A stretch of DNA of 64,000 nt, from assembly GCF_000758605.1 (NCBI RefSeq), contig NZ_CP009282.1, positions 3,596,001-3,660,000 on the forward strand, in the 5' to 3' direction. The stretch is from Paenibacillus sp. FSL R5-0912. GTDB taxonomy: Bacteria; Bacillota; Bacilli; Paenibacillales; Paenibacillaceae. Shown piece by piece: positions 54,006 to 62,776 of this stretch; within the stretch, counting starts at the first letter, position 1; every line of letters begins with the position of its first letter. The notes below the pieces were generated by a model, which saw only the letters and a program-made list of their open reading frames with translations, had not been told where the DNA came from and searched no databases. Position numbers and translations under genes: made by a program.

Positions 54006-54773
54006 ATGCGGATTTCAGAGAAATTCTGGAATGCCTCCATTGCAGAATTGAAGCAGGGCTATACCTGTGAAGGTGACGGGCACCTGGCTGTGTTCCATTG
54101 TCTGGTCTGCGGAGAGCCATTCGAGAAGGGGATTATTTATAAGGATGGGGACAGCTTCTATGAAGCTGAGAGGTTCGCAGCTCAGCATGTAGATACCATG
54201 CACGGGGGAATGTTCGCTTGGCTGCTTACGCTGGATAAGAAGCTGACCGGATTAACGGAGCTGCAGAAGGGTCTGCTGCAGGCCTTCCGTCAAAGTCTCA
54301 GTGACGCTGAGGCCGCCAAAGAGCTGGGAATCGGCAGCACGTCTACAGTCCGCAATCACCGGTTCACCCTTCGGGAGAAGGTGAAGCAGGCCAGGCTTTT
54401 CCTGGCTGTAATGGAGCTGGCCGAAGAGAAGCCGGGGGCTTCATCCCCTTTTGTCAGTATTCCGCGTACGGCTGTGATGGTTGATGAACGGTTCGCCATT
54501 ACTGAACAGGAGAATACCGAGATCTTGGGTGCGTATTTCAAACAGGGCCTGGACGGCCCCTTATCAGAGTTCCCGAAGAAACAGAAACGCAAAGCGGCAA
54601 TTCTGCGGCATTTGATCCAGCGTTTTGAGACGGGACGCGAGTACAGCGAGAAAGAAATTAACGCCGTGCTGGAATCGGCTTATCCTGATTATGTGACGCT
54701 GCGGCGCTACCTGATCGATTACGGACTGCTGGACCGCGAAGATGACGGAAGCAGCTACTGGGTGAAATTATAG
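54006..54773 (+). CDS. DUF2087 domain regulator-like protein
   Basis: About 255 residues. N-terminal part has a Cys pair in FHCLVCGEPFEKG; the middle (TELQKGLLQAFRQSLSDAEAAKELGIGSTSTVRNHRF) is a LuxR-like helix-turn-helix; the C-terminus (FPKKQKRKAAILRHLIQRF, DYVTLRRYLIDYGLLDREDDGS) is a DUF2087 domain. Probably a DNA-binding regulator. The ATG at 54006 after GGAAGG is preferred; a longer start at 53973 is possible. Confidence 0.85.
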   Translation: MRISEKFWNASIAELKQGYTCEGDGHLAVFHCLVCGEPFEKGIIYKDGDSFYEAERFAAQHVDTMHGGMFAWLLTLDKKLTGLTELQKGLLQAFRQSLSDAEAAKELGIGSTSTVRNHRFTLREKVKQARLFLAVMELAEEKPGASSPFVSIPRTAVMVDERFAITEQENTEILGAYFKQGLDGPLSEFPKKQKRKAAILRHLIQRFETGREYSEKEINAVLESAYPDYVTLRRYLIDYGLLDREDDGSSYWVKL

Positions 54774-54826
54774 CGCAGTTTAAGGGAGAACACAGACTAG
54801 CGCAGATATGAAGGAGAGACAAGAGA

Positions 54827-55216
54827 ATGGACAAATTAAGACGCAAAGAGCTGGGATATAATTATGCGCACTCGCACCGGCCGATGGGGGTATACAGAAT
54901 TGTAAATACCGGCAACGACAAAGCGTATGTAGGAAGCAGCCTGAATCTCGATGGGGTCTGGAACAAGCATAAGTTCATGCTGGATATCAACAACCATGAC
55001 AACAAGGAGCTGCAGGCCGATTGGAATAAATATGGTGAGGCCGGGTTCCGTTTTGAGGTATTGGAGCAGATTAAGCCAGAAGAAGATTTCGTGGCAGATG
55101 TACAGGAATTGAAGAAATACCGCAAAATGCTGCCGGAGCTGGAGAACAAATGGCTGGAGCAGCTATCTCCATACGGGGAGCGGGGTTATCATAAGCAGAA
55201 AGTAAACCGGGAATGA
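54827..55216 (+). CDS. GIY-YIG nuclease family protein
   Basis: 129 residues. The fold's motifs are seen as GVYRIVNTGNDKAYVGSS (GIY replaced by GVY, YIG by YVG), followed by WNKHKFMLDINNHDNKELQ and a Glu-rich helix. Relatives of this size are stand-alone and of unknown target. AAGGAGAG precedes the ATG. Confidence 0.85.
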   Translation: MDKLRRKELGYNYAHSHRPMGVYRIVNTGNDKAYVGSSLNLDGVWNKHKFMLDINNHDNKELQADWNKYGEAGFRFEVLEQIKPEEDFVADVQELKKYRKMLPELENKWLEQLSPYGERGYHKQKVNRE

Positions 55217-55280
55217 ATTTCATCAGCGCCTGTGCTAAAATAAGGGCAAACAGCAGGCGCTGGCGAATGGAGCGGTGTGA

Positions 55281-55679
55281 ATGGCTATATTATCTTGGCT
55301 TGCAGAACAGAGAATTCAGGAGGCCATGCGCAGCGGAGAGTTCACTAATCTGCCTGGGCATGGCAAGCCGCTGGAACTGGAGGATCTCTCGGGAGTGCCT
55401 GAGGATCTGCGGATGTCCTTCAAGATCATGAAGAATGCAGGGCTGCTGCCCGAAGAAGTCTCGCTGCGTGCGGAGTGTGTAACCCTGGAAGAATTGCTGG
55501 CTGCCTGCCATCGCAGCGGGAACAGCGATAGCGGTGAACGCAAGGAGCTGGAATCTAAGCTGTCCCTGAAGCGCCTGCGTCTGCAGGCACTGCTGCAGGA
55601 GCGCGGACTGGACGACAGTGCGGCTTATATGGATTACGGAGATAAGATCCGGCAGCGGCTTGAAGGAATGGACGAGTAA
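55281..55679 (+). CDS. DUF1992 (DnaJC28-like) protein
   Basis: 132 residues with the family block LAEQRIQEAMRSGEFTNLPGHGKPLELED and MSFKIMKNAGLLPEEVSLRAE. Soluble; function unknown, related to the conserved domain of DNAJC28. Terminator follows. Confidence 0.92.
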   Translation: MAILSWLAEQRIQEAMRSGEFTNLPGHGKPLELEDLSGVPEDLRMSFKIMKNAGLLPEEVSLRAECVTLEELLAACHRSGNSDSGERKELESKLSLKRLRLQALLQERGLDDSAAYMDYGDKIRQRLEGMDE

Positions 55680-55690
55680 GGAATATGTAG

Positions 55691-55728
55691 GAGCAGCCTC
55701 CAGTTCGAAGAACTGGGGGCTGCTTCTC
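55691..55728 (+). terminator. Intrinsic terminator
   Basis: AGCAGCC/CCAGTT pairs with AACTGG/GGCTGCT, then TCTCT. Confidence 0.75.
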
Positions 55729-56125
55729 TGTGTATATAGCTGGAGCGAAAATATAAGTAGTCTGTACAACAGCGGGTTGTACCGTGAGCTCTTATAGTGC
55801 AGACAATAATACAGAGCGTTAGCGGATAATTGTATATCCTGCAGTTAAAAGACGGGGATGAAACGGATGATCCGGGATAACTGCATTCTGTACAACTAAA
55901 AATAGGAGAATTATTCTTTTACGGCATGAGAATTTAATAAGTGTAGAGAGTGCAATTAAACCGGCTCCCAGGCAGAAATGGCTCGTTATAGTTGTATAAT
56001 CTTAATTTGAGCTGAACTCCTTGATATCCAGGCCGGTTTCGCCCATGATAATGAAATGGATATACCTGATTAAAGTATGTTAATTCAAATTACACCTAAT
56101 TTGTAGCGGATGATGGAGAGATGAA
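55729..56125. other. Gene-free region upstream of hrpB
   Basis: About 400 AT-rich bases without a convincing coding frame or recognised site beyond the hrpB ribosome site GGAGAG. Confidence 0.4.
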
Positions 56126-58618
56126 ATGAAGCAGCTTCCAATTATGCAGGTGCTCCCTGACCTGAAAAGAATACTTAGAGATACTACTGCGGCAATACTG
56201 ATCGCCGAGCCGGGAGCGGGTAAGACAACAGGGACCCCTCCGGCTTTTTTGGACGAGCCTTGGCTCGCCGGTAAAACCATTCTCATGCTGGAGCCCAGAC
56301 GTCTAGCAGCCCGTTCGGCGGCGGCTTATATGGCTTCCTGTCTCGGTGAAACGGTCGGCCAGACGGTCGGATACCGGATGCGGATGGATACCAGGGTCGG
56401 CAGGAATACGCGTATCGTTGTAGTTACAGAAGGCGTGTTAACTAGAATGCTGCAAAGCGATCCTTCGCTCGGTGATGTCGGACTCGTGATCTTCGATGAA
56501 TATCATGAGCGGAGCCTGCATGCTGATCTGGGGCTGGCGCTGACGCTCGAAGCACAGAGTGTACTGCGGGAGGATCTGCGCATTCTGGTGATGTCGGCGA
56601 CACTGGATGGTGAGCGGGTATCGGCTCTGCTTGGCGGGGCGCCGGTAGTCCATTGTCCGGGACGGACTTATCCGGTTGAAACGGTGTATGTACCGGGCCC
56701 CGAAAAGATCTATCCAGAGATAGCGGCAGCGGCTGCCGTGCGCCGGGCACTTGCCGAGCAGCCGGGGGATGTACTGGTCTTCCTGCCGGGCGAACGGGAG
56801 ATCCGGCGGACGGAGCAGGAACTGGCCTCCTGTGGTCTTCCGGAGGGAACTGTGCTGCGTCCGCTATATGGCCAGCTGCCGCAGCAGATGCAGGATGAAG
56901 CGGTCGCAGCGGCTGTACCGGGAGAACGCAAGGTCGTCCTGGCGACATCCATCGCCGAGACCAGTCTGACGATTCAAGGTGTGCGCACGGTGATTGACAC
57001 GGGACTAAGACGGACCCAGGTGTTCTCTCCGCGCACCGGCATGCCGCGGCTGACCACAGTGCCGGTCTCGAAGGCCTCGGCGGATCAGCGGCGCGGCCGG
57101 GCCGGCCGCACGGCGCCGGGCGTATGCTACAGGCTGTGGAGCCGGGAAGAGCATGACCGCCTTCCGGACGATAACGTGCCGGAGATTATGGAGACCGACC
57201 TGGCGCAGCTCGCCCTGGAGCTGGCGCTGTGGGGCGTGCCGGGGCCCGGAGCGCTCGCCTGGCTCGACGCGCCGCCTGCCGCGCCTTACGCGCAGGCCAC
57301 GGCGCTGCTGCGCCAGCTCGGCGCGCTAGACGCCGGCGGCGCCATCACGCCGCACGGCCGCAGCATGGCCGCGCTAGGCGCGCACCCGCGCATCGCGCAC
57401 ATGCTGCTGCGCGCGGCAGACCTTGCAGCAGCGCCGCTCGCGGCACTGCTCGCGGCGCTGCTGCAGGAGCGGGACCTCTTCAAGGGTCCCGCGGCACTAA
57501 GCAGCGACCTCACGCTGCGCGTGGAGGCGCTGCTCGGGTCCGGGCGCTCCGCTGCCGGCGGCGGAGCGGACCCGGCGGCCCTTCGCGCGGTGCAGCGCGA
57601 GAGCCGGAACTTCCTGGCGCAGCTGCAGGCAGCGCCGGGCGGACCGCCTGACAACATCAGCCTCAGCGGGCTGCTGTTGTCGTTCGCCTATCCCGACCGC
57701 ATCGGGCAAAAACGCGGCGATGGCGCGTTTCTGCTCTCCGGAGGTCGGGGGGCGGCGATGCGTGAGGGCCAGCCGCTGGCGCGCTCGCCCTATATTGTGG
57801 CGCCCGGCGTGGATGATCGTGCCGGGCAGAGCCGGATCATGCTTGCCGCAGAGCTCTCCGAGCAGGATCTGCTGAAGCATCATGCGGACAGCCTTCTTGA
57901 AGAGCGCGAAGTCTACTGGGACAGCGAGAGCGGAAGCGTGAAGGCGCGCAGAGTAACCCGGCTGGGCGCGCTCATCCTGAAGGAGACGACGCATGAACGC
58001 GCAACCCCAGAGGAGACGGAACGCGTACTGCTGAAAGTGATTGCCGCAGAAGGGCTGGAACGGCTGCCGTGGGAAAAGGGAACCATCCAGCTGCGCCAGC
58101 GGATGGGCTTCCTGCATGCCCTGCGGGCGGACTTTCCGGATATGTCCGATGCTGCGCTGTGCGGTACCCTGGACGAATGGCTGGCCCCGTATATCCACGG
58201 AATGCGTAATCTGCGCGATCTGCAGCGTGTGAATCTGACCCAGGCTTTGGAGAGTATGCTGGACTGGAACAGCAGGCAGACGTTGAACAAAGAGGCGCCC
58301 ACACATATTACCGTGCCTAGCGGGTCGCGTATTCCACTGGATTACAGCAATCCGGGATCTCCGGTATTGGCCGTGAGGCTGCAGGAAATGTTCGGGCAGA
58401 CCGATACACCGAGGATTGGCGGAGGGAAGATTCCGGTACTGCTGCATCTGTTGTCTCCGGCCAGAAGGCCGATGCAGGTGACCTCAGACCTGGCCAGCTT
58501 TTGGCAGGGCACATATTTTGAGGTCAAAAAAGATTTGAAAGGCCGCTATCCTAAGCACTACTGGCCGGATGACCCGCTGCAGGCTATTCCAACCAACCGC
58601 ACCCGCCCGTCCAAATAA
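56126..58618 (+). CDS. hrpB: ATP-dependent helicase HrpB
   Basis: 830-residue DEAH/DExH helicase of unknown cellular role. EPGAGKTTGTPPAF (28-41), MLEPRRLAARSAA, FDEYHERSLHADLGLAL, SATLDGERV, TSIAETSLTI and QRRGRAGRTAPGVCYRLW are all present, followed by the HrpB-specific C-terminal domain (LRQRMGFLH, HITVPSGSRIPLDY, LLSPARRPMQVTSDLASFW). Full length. The segment 57200-57650 is much richer in G+C than the rest of the gene. Confidence 0.96.
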   Translation: MKQLPIMQVLPDLKRILRDTTAAILIAEPGAGKTTGTPPAFLDEPWLAGKTILMLEPRRLAARSAAAYMASCLGETVGQTVGYRMRMDTRVGRNTRIVVVTEGVLTRMLQSDPSLGDVGLVIFDEYHERSLHADLGLALTLEAQSVLREDLRILVMSATLDGERVSALLGGAPVVHCPGRTYPVETVYVPGPEKIYPEIAAAAAVRRALAEQPGDVLVFLPGEREIRRTEQELASCGLPEGTVLRPLYGQLPQQMQDEAVAAAVPGERKVVLATSIAETSLTIQGVRTVIDTGLRRTQVFSPRTGMPRLTTVPVSKASADQRRGRAGRTAPGVCYRLWSREEHDRLPDDNVPEIMETDLAQLALELALWGVPGPGALAWLDAPPAAPYAQATALLRQLGALDAGGAITPHGRSMAALGAHPRIAHMLLRAADLAAAPLAALLAALLQERDLFKGPAALSSDLTLRVEALLGSGRSAAGGGADPAALRAVQRESRNFLAQLQAAPGGPPDNISLSGLLLSFAYPDRIGQKRGDGAFLLSGGRGAAMREGQPLARSPYIVAPGVDDRAGQSRIMLAAELSEQDLLKHHADSLLEEREVYWDSESGSVKARRVTRLGALILKETTHERATPEETERVLLKVIAAEGLERLPWEKGTIQLRQRMGFLHALRADFPDMSDAALCGTLDEWLAPYIHGMRNLRDLQRVNLTQALESMLDWNSRQTLNKEAPTHITVPSGSRIPLDYSNPGSPVLAVRLQEMFGQTDTPRIGGGKIPVLLHLLSPARRPMQVTSDLASFWQGTYFEVKKDLKGRYPKHYWPDDPLQAIPTNRTRPSK

Positions 58619-58729
58619 ACATTTTTGCATATTAACGCAAATTAGCCCGCAAAGAATTGGAATCGCTGTTTGGCACACCTGTGAATGGGTAATACAATAG
58701 CGAACGACAATTTCGAAGGAGGGCTTCAA

Positions 58730-59386
58730 GTGACAGATAAAATCGTAGGTGTATTCGACACAGAACAAGAAGCGACCAGAGCAATTGAAAGTTTACAGAG
58801 TCAAGGGTTCACTAACGACAATATTTCAGTAATTACACGGGATCGTGATGATTTAAAAAGCATTTCCAAGGATACAGGAACGATGGCGCCGGAAGGCGTA
58901 GCAACAGGAGCGGCAACCGGGGGCGTAGTCGGCGGAATCACCGGATTACTAGCAGGAATCGGCGCACTCGCTATCCCGGGGATAGGACCGATCCTCGCAG
59001 CAGGTCCCATTGTAGCCACTTTGACAGGCGCTGCAATTGGCGCAGGTGCAGGCGGACTGGTGGGCGGATTAATCGGACTCGGCATTCCGGAGGATGAAGC
59101 CCGTGATTACGAAGGATACGTGGACAGCGGCAAAATCCTCGTCCTCGTTGATGACAACGGCCGCGGCAGGGATATCCATAATATTTTCCGGGGGAACCGT
59201 TCCCTCAATGCAAGCCGTTACGACAGCCTCTATGCAGACGATACCGTAAACAGCACACTGGCAGACCGTGGACCTACGAATCCCGATATTATTCCGGAGG
59301 ATACAAGGGTCGGCAACACGCTGGGTAATAGAGGTGCGATGAACGCCGACAGAGATCCGGACCTCTATAACCGCGACAAAATGTAA
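58730..59386 (+). CDS. YflT/GsiB-like general stress protein
   Basis: 218 residues. N-terminal domain VGVFDTEQEATRAIESLQSQGF (general stress protein 17M type), then a long Gly/Ala glycine-zipper hydrophobic stretch (about residues 55-120) and a hydrophilic tail with SLNASRYDSLYADDT. GTG 58730 with GAAGGAGGG upstream decides the start. Likely membrane-associated and stress-induced by analogy. Confidence 0.85.
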   Translation: MTDKIVGVFDTEQEATRAIESLQSQGFTNDNISVITRDRDDLKSISKDTGTMAPEGVATGAATGGVVGGITGLLAGIGALAIPGIGPILAAGPIVATLTGAAIGAGAGGLVGGLIGLGIPEDEARDYEGYVDSGKILVLVDDNGRGRDIHNIFRGNRSLNASRYDSLYADDTVNSTLADRGPTNPDIIPEDTRVGNTLGNRGAMNADRDPDLYNRDKM

Positions 59387-59426
59387 ATCAGCAGATTCAT
59401 TTCAAAATGATATAAAGGATAACAAG

Positions 59427-59464
59427 GACTGCCTCACAGGAGCATTCGGCCTGGGGCAGTCTTT
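59427..59464 (+). terminator. Intrinsic terminator
   Basis: GACTGCC (59427-59433) pairs with GGCAGTC (59455-59461), followed by TTT. Confidence 0.6.
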
Positions 59465-59511
59465 GCTTTGGGAGGGATATCGAGCAGGTATCGTCTAAGA
59501 GTCCGTAGGGT

Positions 59512-60108
<597 letters not shown>

Positions 60109-60352
60109 TTATTACAACTACCCTGTATAAGCTGAACTTCAGAGACTAACGGCACTAACTAAAAATCCTTACGAATCAGCTTGGATCAATACATACAAGT
60201 TGCAATTTGTACAACATTTAGGACTGTTCGCTCGGGTGATTTTACCGTGACTTCTGCAGCCCGTAATAATATTGTCACATGGAGGTAAAAAAATAGTACA
60301 TGATTTATGTTGCATTTACAACAATAAATATGTAGCGAGAATTGAAATTTCA

Positions 60353-60375
60353 ATACATGAAAAATTCACAATAGT
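60353..60375 (+). repeat. Ter-like palindromic motif, copy 1
   Basis: Core CATGAAAAATTCACAATAG; TGAA and TTCA are inverted around AAA and AATAG lies on the right. Confidence 0.65.
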
Positions 60376-60600
60376 AACTCAAGCATTATGAAGAAATAAA
60401 CAAAAGATACAAACAGACAAGGGAAAATAGAAAAACAAAAACCGACCAAGAACACACAAACAAACAAAACAAATGAAGTAATAGGAAAGATTAAATAGAT
60501 CGATAAAATAAATAAATATAGACCAACTGGAGACCAACAAAAGACCATAAGAGACAACAGAAGTTCAAAGAACAAACCCCGAAAAATTGTATAATATCAC

Positions 60601-60621
60601 TATGTGAAAAATTCATAATAG
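60601..60621 (+). repeat. Ter-like palindromic motif, copy 2
   Basis: Core TGTGAAAAATTCATAATAG preceded by CTA. The stretch CTATGTGAAAAATTC resembles the CTATGT...AAAT core I recall for Bacillus Ter sites. Same orientation as copy 1, 248 bases away. Confidence 0.7.
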
Positions 60622-60854
60622 GTTGATAGCATTAAATAAACTCCCAATTAATAAATAAATATAGATAAGTCCGGTCAGTACAGGTATACAGCTGCCAAGA
60701 AACAAAGAAAACTCCAGCTCAACGAGGGATCAAAATGGAATCGACCGATAGTATATTTCGACACCATGAAATTGGAGGGTTCTTCCGACTAATCAGTCCG
60801 CTTGAGCAAGCAAGGCTACTTCGCCCCACTGATTCCTGTTATTCTGCAAATTCA

Positions 60855-60876
60855 TTATATGAATAATTCACAATAG
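60855..60876 (+). repeat. Ter-like palindromic motif, copy 3
   Basis: Core TATGAATAATTCACAATAG, with one change in the centre. Same orientation, about 254 bases from copy 2 and about 270 before the rtp-like gene. Confidence 0.65.
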
Positions 60877-61021
60877 AAATATAAAAAAATACCAACACGT
60901 GCCTACACACTCATACACCTTAAATCACACTCAACATGTATCTATCAAATTTTCAAACCGGAAAAAGGAGGCTAGTATTCAAACCCTCCCGATGTCCTGA
61001 ATTTAACTTGGGCATAACTTG

Positions 61022-61051
61022 TTGTGAAAGATGGGAAATAGGGTTTATACT
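61022..61051 (+). promoter_or_regulatory. Promoter of the rtp-like gene
   Basis: TTGTGA (61022-61027), 18-base spacer, TATACT (61046-61051). Confidence 0.6.
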
Positions 61052-61144
61052 AGGGTAATAAGGAAGCCAAAACAAACCATAAAAAAGCCATATCAAAAAC
61101 CATATCAAAGAATCCAAATCAAAAAAACACCCAGGAGGTGACCT

Positions 61145-61504
61145 ATGGCGTTCATGATTGCACAGCGGGCGTTTATAAAGGTATATCTGATTACTATGGT
61201 GGAACAGCACAAAGGATACGGTTATCAGATGTTGGAGGATTTGCGGAGAGATTTCAAAGCGTATGGGTATTCCCCTCCCCAAAGTGAAATTTACCGTGCG
61301 CTGCATGAATTAGTGCAGCAGGGGATACTTTTCCGCACGAAGCAGCTAAAGGGCAGTGATCCCAAAGTCGATTTTCAGGAGATTGTCCTATATCATTTCA
61401 CTGCCGACGGGGAGGAGAAGGCCAAGCTGTACAAAAAGCAGGTGAAGACTGATCTGGACCGCTGTCTGGGGATATTGAATAAGGCGGTCGCAGACAACTT
61501 TTGA
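61145..61504 (+). CDS. rtp: Replication terminator protein (RTP) homologue
   Basis: 119-residue winged-helix protein. Compared from memory with B. subtilis RTP (122 residues), similarity runs end to end without large gaps: QRAFIKVYLITMVEQ, YGYQMLEDLRRDFKAYG, SEIYRALHELVQQGIL, FQEIVLYHF, AKLYKKQVKTDLDRC and the terminal AVADNF each have near-identical counterparts. RTP dimers bind Ter sites and block the replicative helicase from one side, with a C-terminal helix for dimerisation (here about 90-119). AGGAGGTG before the ATG is a perfect ribosome site. Repeated palindromes upstream are candidate binding sites. A PadR-like transcription role is the main alternative. Confidence 0.85.
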   Translation: MAFMIAQRAFIKVYLITMVEQHKGYGYQMLEDLRRDFKAYGYSPPQSEIYRALHELVQQGILFRTKQLKGSDPKVDFQEIVLYHFTADGEEKAKLYKKQVKTDLDRCLGILNKAVADNF

Positions 61505-61550
61505 AGCTAATCTATTGACCCGCCATTCTGCCCGTAGCGCAGGAATCCTC

Positions 61551-62102
61551 TTATTCGGTATCCTGGCCCGGAGGGGGAACAGGTGAGCTCGCACTGCCGT
61601 AATCCTCGACTGCTTCCCAGGCACCGGCGTCATCGAATCTCCCGCTATGCTCCTGCCGTCCCTGGCCTGCGCCGGAAGGCGGCGGAGTCATGACTTCTTC
61701 TTCCACGGGACGCACGTCTGAATTCCGGCTGGACGGGGCATATTCAACAGCGTAACGGGTGTGGGGGATGGCTTCAAGACGTTCATAAGGAATTTCCTGC
61801 TTGCTGATTTCACAGATTCCATAAGTACCGTCTTTAATCCTCTGAAGGGCAGCTTCGATATCGGTTAATTCTTGGGATAGTGAAGTGTTGATGGACAGGT
61901 CACGGCTGCGTTCAAAGGTTTCGGTTCCTGTATCGGCAGGGTGGTTATCGACAGAAGAGAGTTCTCCCGTAGAGAGTGTAAGTGAATCGCCCAGCAGGCT
62001 GTCTTCCGCCCCGTTGCTGGAGAAATGCTGTTCCAGTTCTGTTCTGCGCTCCTCAAGTAGCTGCTGGAGCTTAGTCAACTCTGATTTTGTTAAGTGGCTC
62101 AT
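61551..62102 (-). CDS. YteA-like TraR/DksA-type protein
   Basis: 183 residues. DksA-like coiled-coil start (LTKSELTKLQQLLEERRTELEQHF), then the degenerate finger GTYGICEISKQEIPYERLEAIPHTRYAVEY, where only one Cys remains, as in YteA of Bacillus. The proline/glycine-rich acidic tail is variable. AAAGGAAG before the ATG at 62102 decides the start over 62192. YteA is a sporulation-time protein in B. subtilis; role unknown. Confidence 0.85.
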   Translation of the reverse strand: MSHLTKSELTKLQQLLEERRTELEQHFSSNGAEDSLLGDSLTLSTGELSSVDNHPADTGTETFERSRDLSINTSLSQELTDIEAALQRIKDGTYGICEISKQEIPYERLEAIPHTRYAVEYAPSSRNSDVRPVEEEVMTPPPSGAGQGRQEHSGRFDDAGAWEAVEDYGSASSPVPPPGQDTE

Positions 62103-62292
62103 CGGGTCATCTTCCTTTCGGATGTGTGTAGTGGTTATACTGTTGTAATCTTTCCTTACCCTATTGTCCCAGAGTGCAATCAGCAGGCTCACTTCTGCTT
62201 AAATGCAACTTTAGTGATGTTTTCAGGTTGCTTTCACCCTGTTATAATAATTACTGCCGGATGAAAGCAGCATAACTTTGGAGGTTACTTAA

Positions 62293-62676
62293 ATGGACGA
62301 ACATATGAAACGCCGGTTGGACAAGCAAAGAAAGCTGTTCAGCCAGCTAGGTATTACTCTGGATGCACTTACTATTCATGAGAAGGAATTCAGCATGAAG
62401 CTTCGCGGTTACGATGCCGAGGAAGTGGATACGTTTCTGGATAGTGTAATTAAGGATTATGAGCGGTTCTATGCTACCATTGCCGATCTGATGGACAAGT
62501 GGCAGGAGCAGCAGATTGAAATGAAGGAGTTGAAGGCCGAGACCAAGGCAGCAACAGCGCCTGCTCCGGTTATCAAAGGGATCGACCCGCTGGATTTGGA
62601 AGAAATTATTATTAAGCTTGAAGCTAATGTACGGCAGCTCAAGGACAGATTACCGCGTACAGAAGGATATTTGTAG
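62293..62676 (+). CDS. DivIVA-domain protein (GpsB-like size)
   Basis: 127 residues. The membrane-binding DivIVA start is seen at LTIHEKEFSMKLRGYDAEEVDTFLDSVIKDYERFY (about 25-60), followed by a coiled coil, an Ala/Pro linker and a C-terminal helix. A short DivIVA/GpsB-type protein would sit at division sites or poles; whether it is GpsB itself cannot be told. GGAGG precedes the ATG. Confidence 0.85.
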   Translation: MDEHMKRRLDKQRKLFSQLGITLDALTIHEKEFSMKLRGYDAEEVDTFLDSVIKDYERFYATIADLMDKWQEQQIEMKELKAETKAATAPAPVIKGIDPLDLEEIIIKLEANVRQLKDRLPRTEGYL

Positions 62677-62723
62677 GACTTTACACCTGGAAACCGGTCT
62701 ACCTGTTACCCCTTGCACCAGAC

Positions 62724-62752
62724 TTTACAATTATAGGAAATAAAGTATATTA
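62724..62752 (+). promoter_or_regulatory. Promoter of the sensor kinase gene
   Basis: TTTACA (62724-62729) and TATATT (62746-62751) with a 16-base spacer. Confidence 0.5.
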
Positions 62753-62776
62753 TAACGCAAAATGGGGGTTGGACCA

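Noticed and set aside
60366..60575. 69-codon hydrophobic minus-strand frame upstream of rtp
   Set aside because: Its Phe/Leu/Val-rich product follows from the T-rich minus strand of a T-poor tract; no ribosome site, no family pattern.
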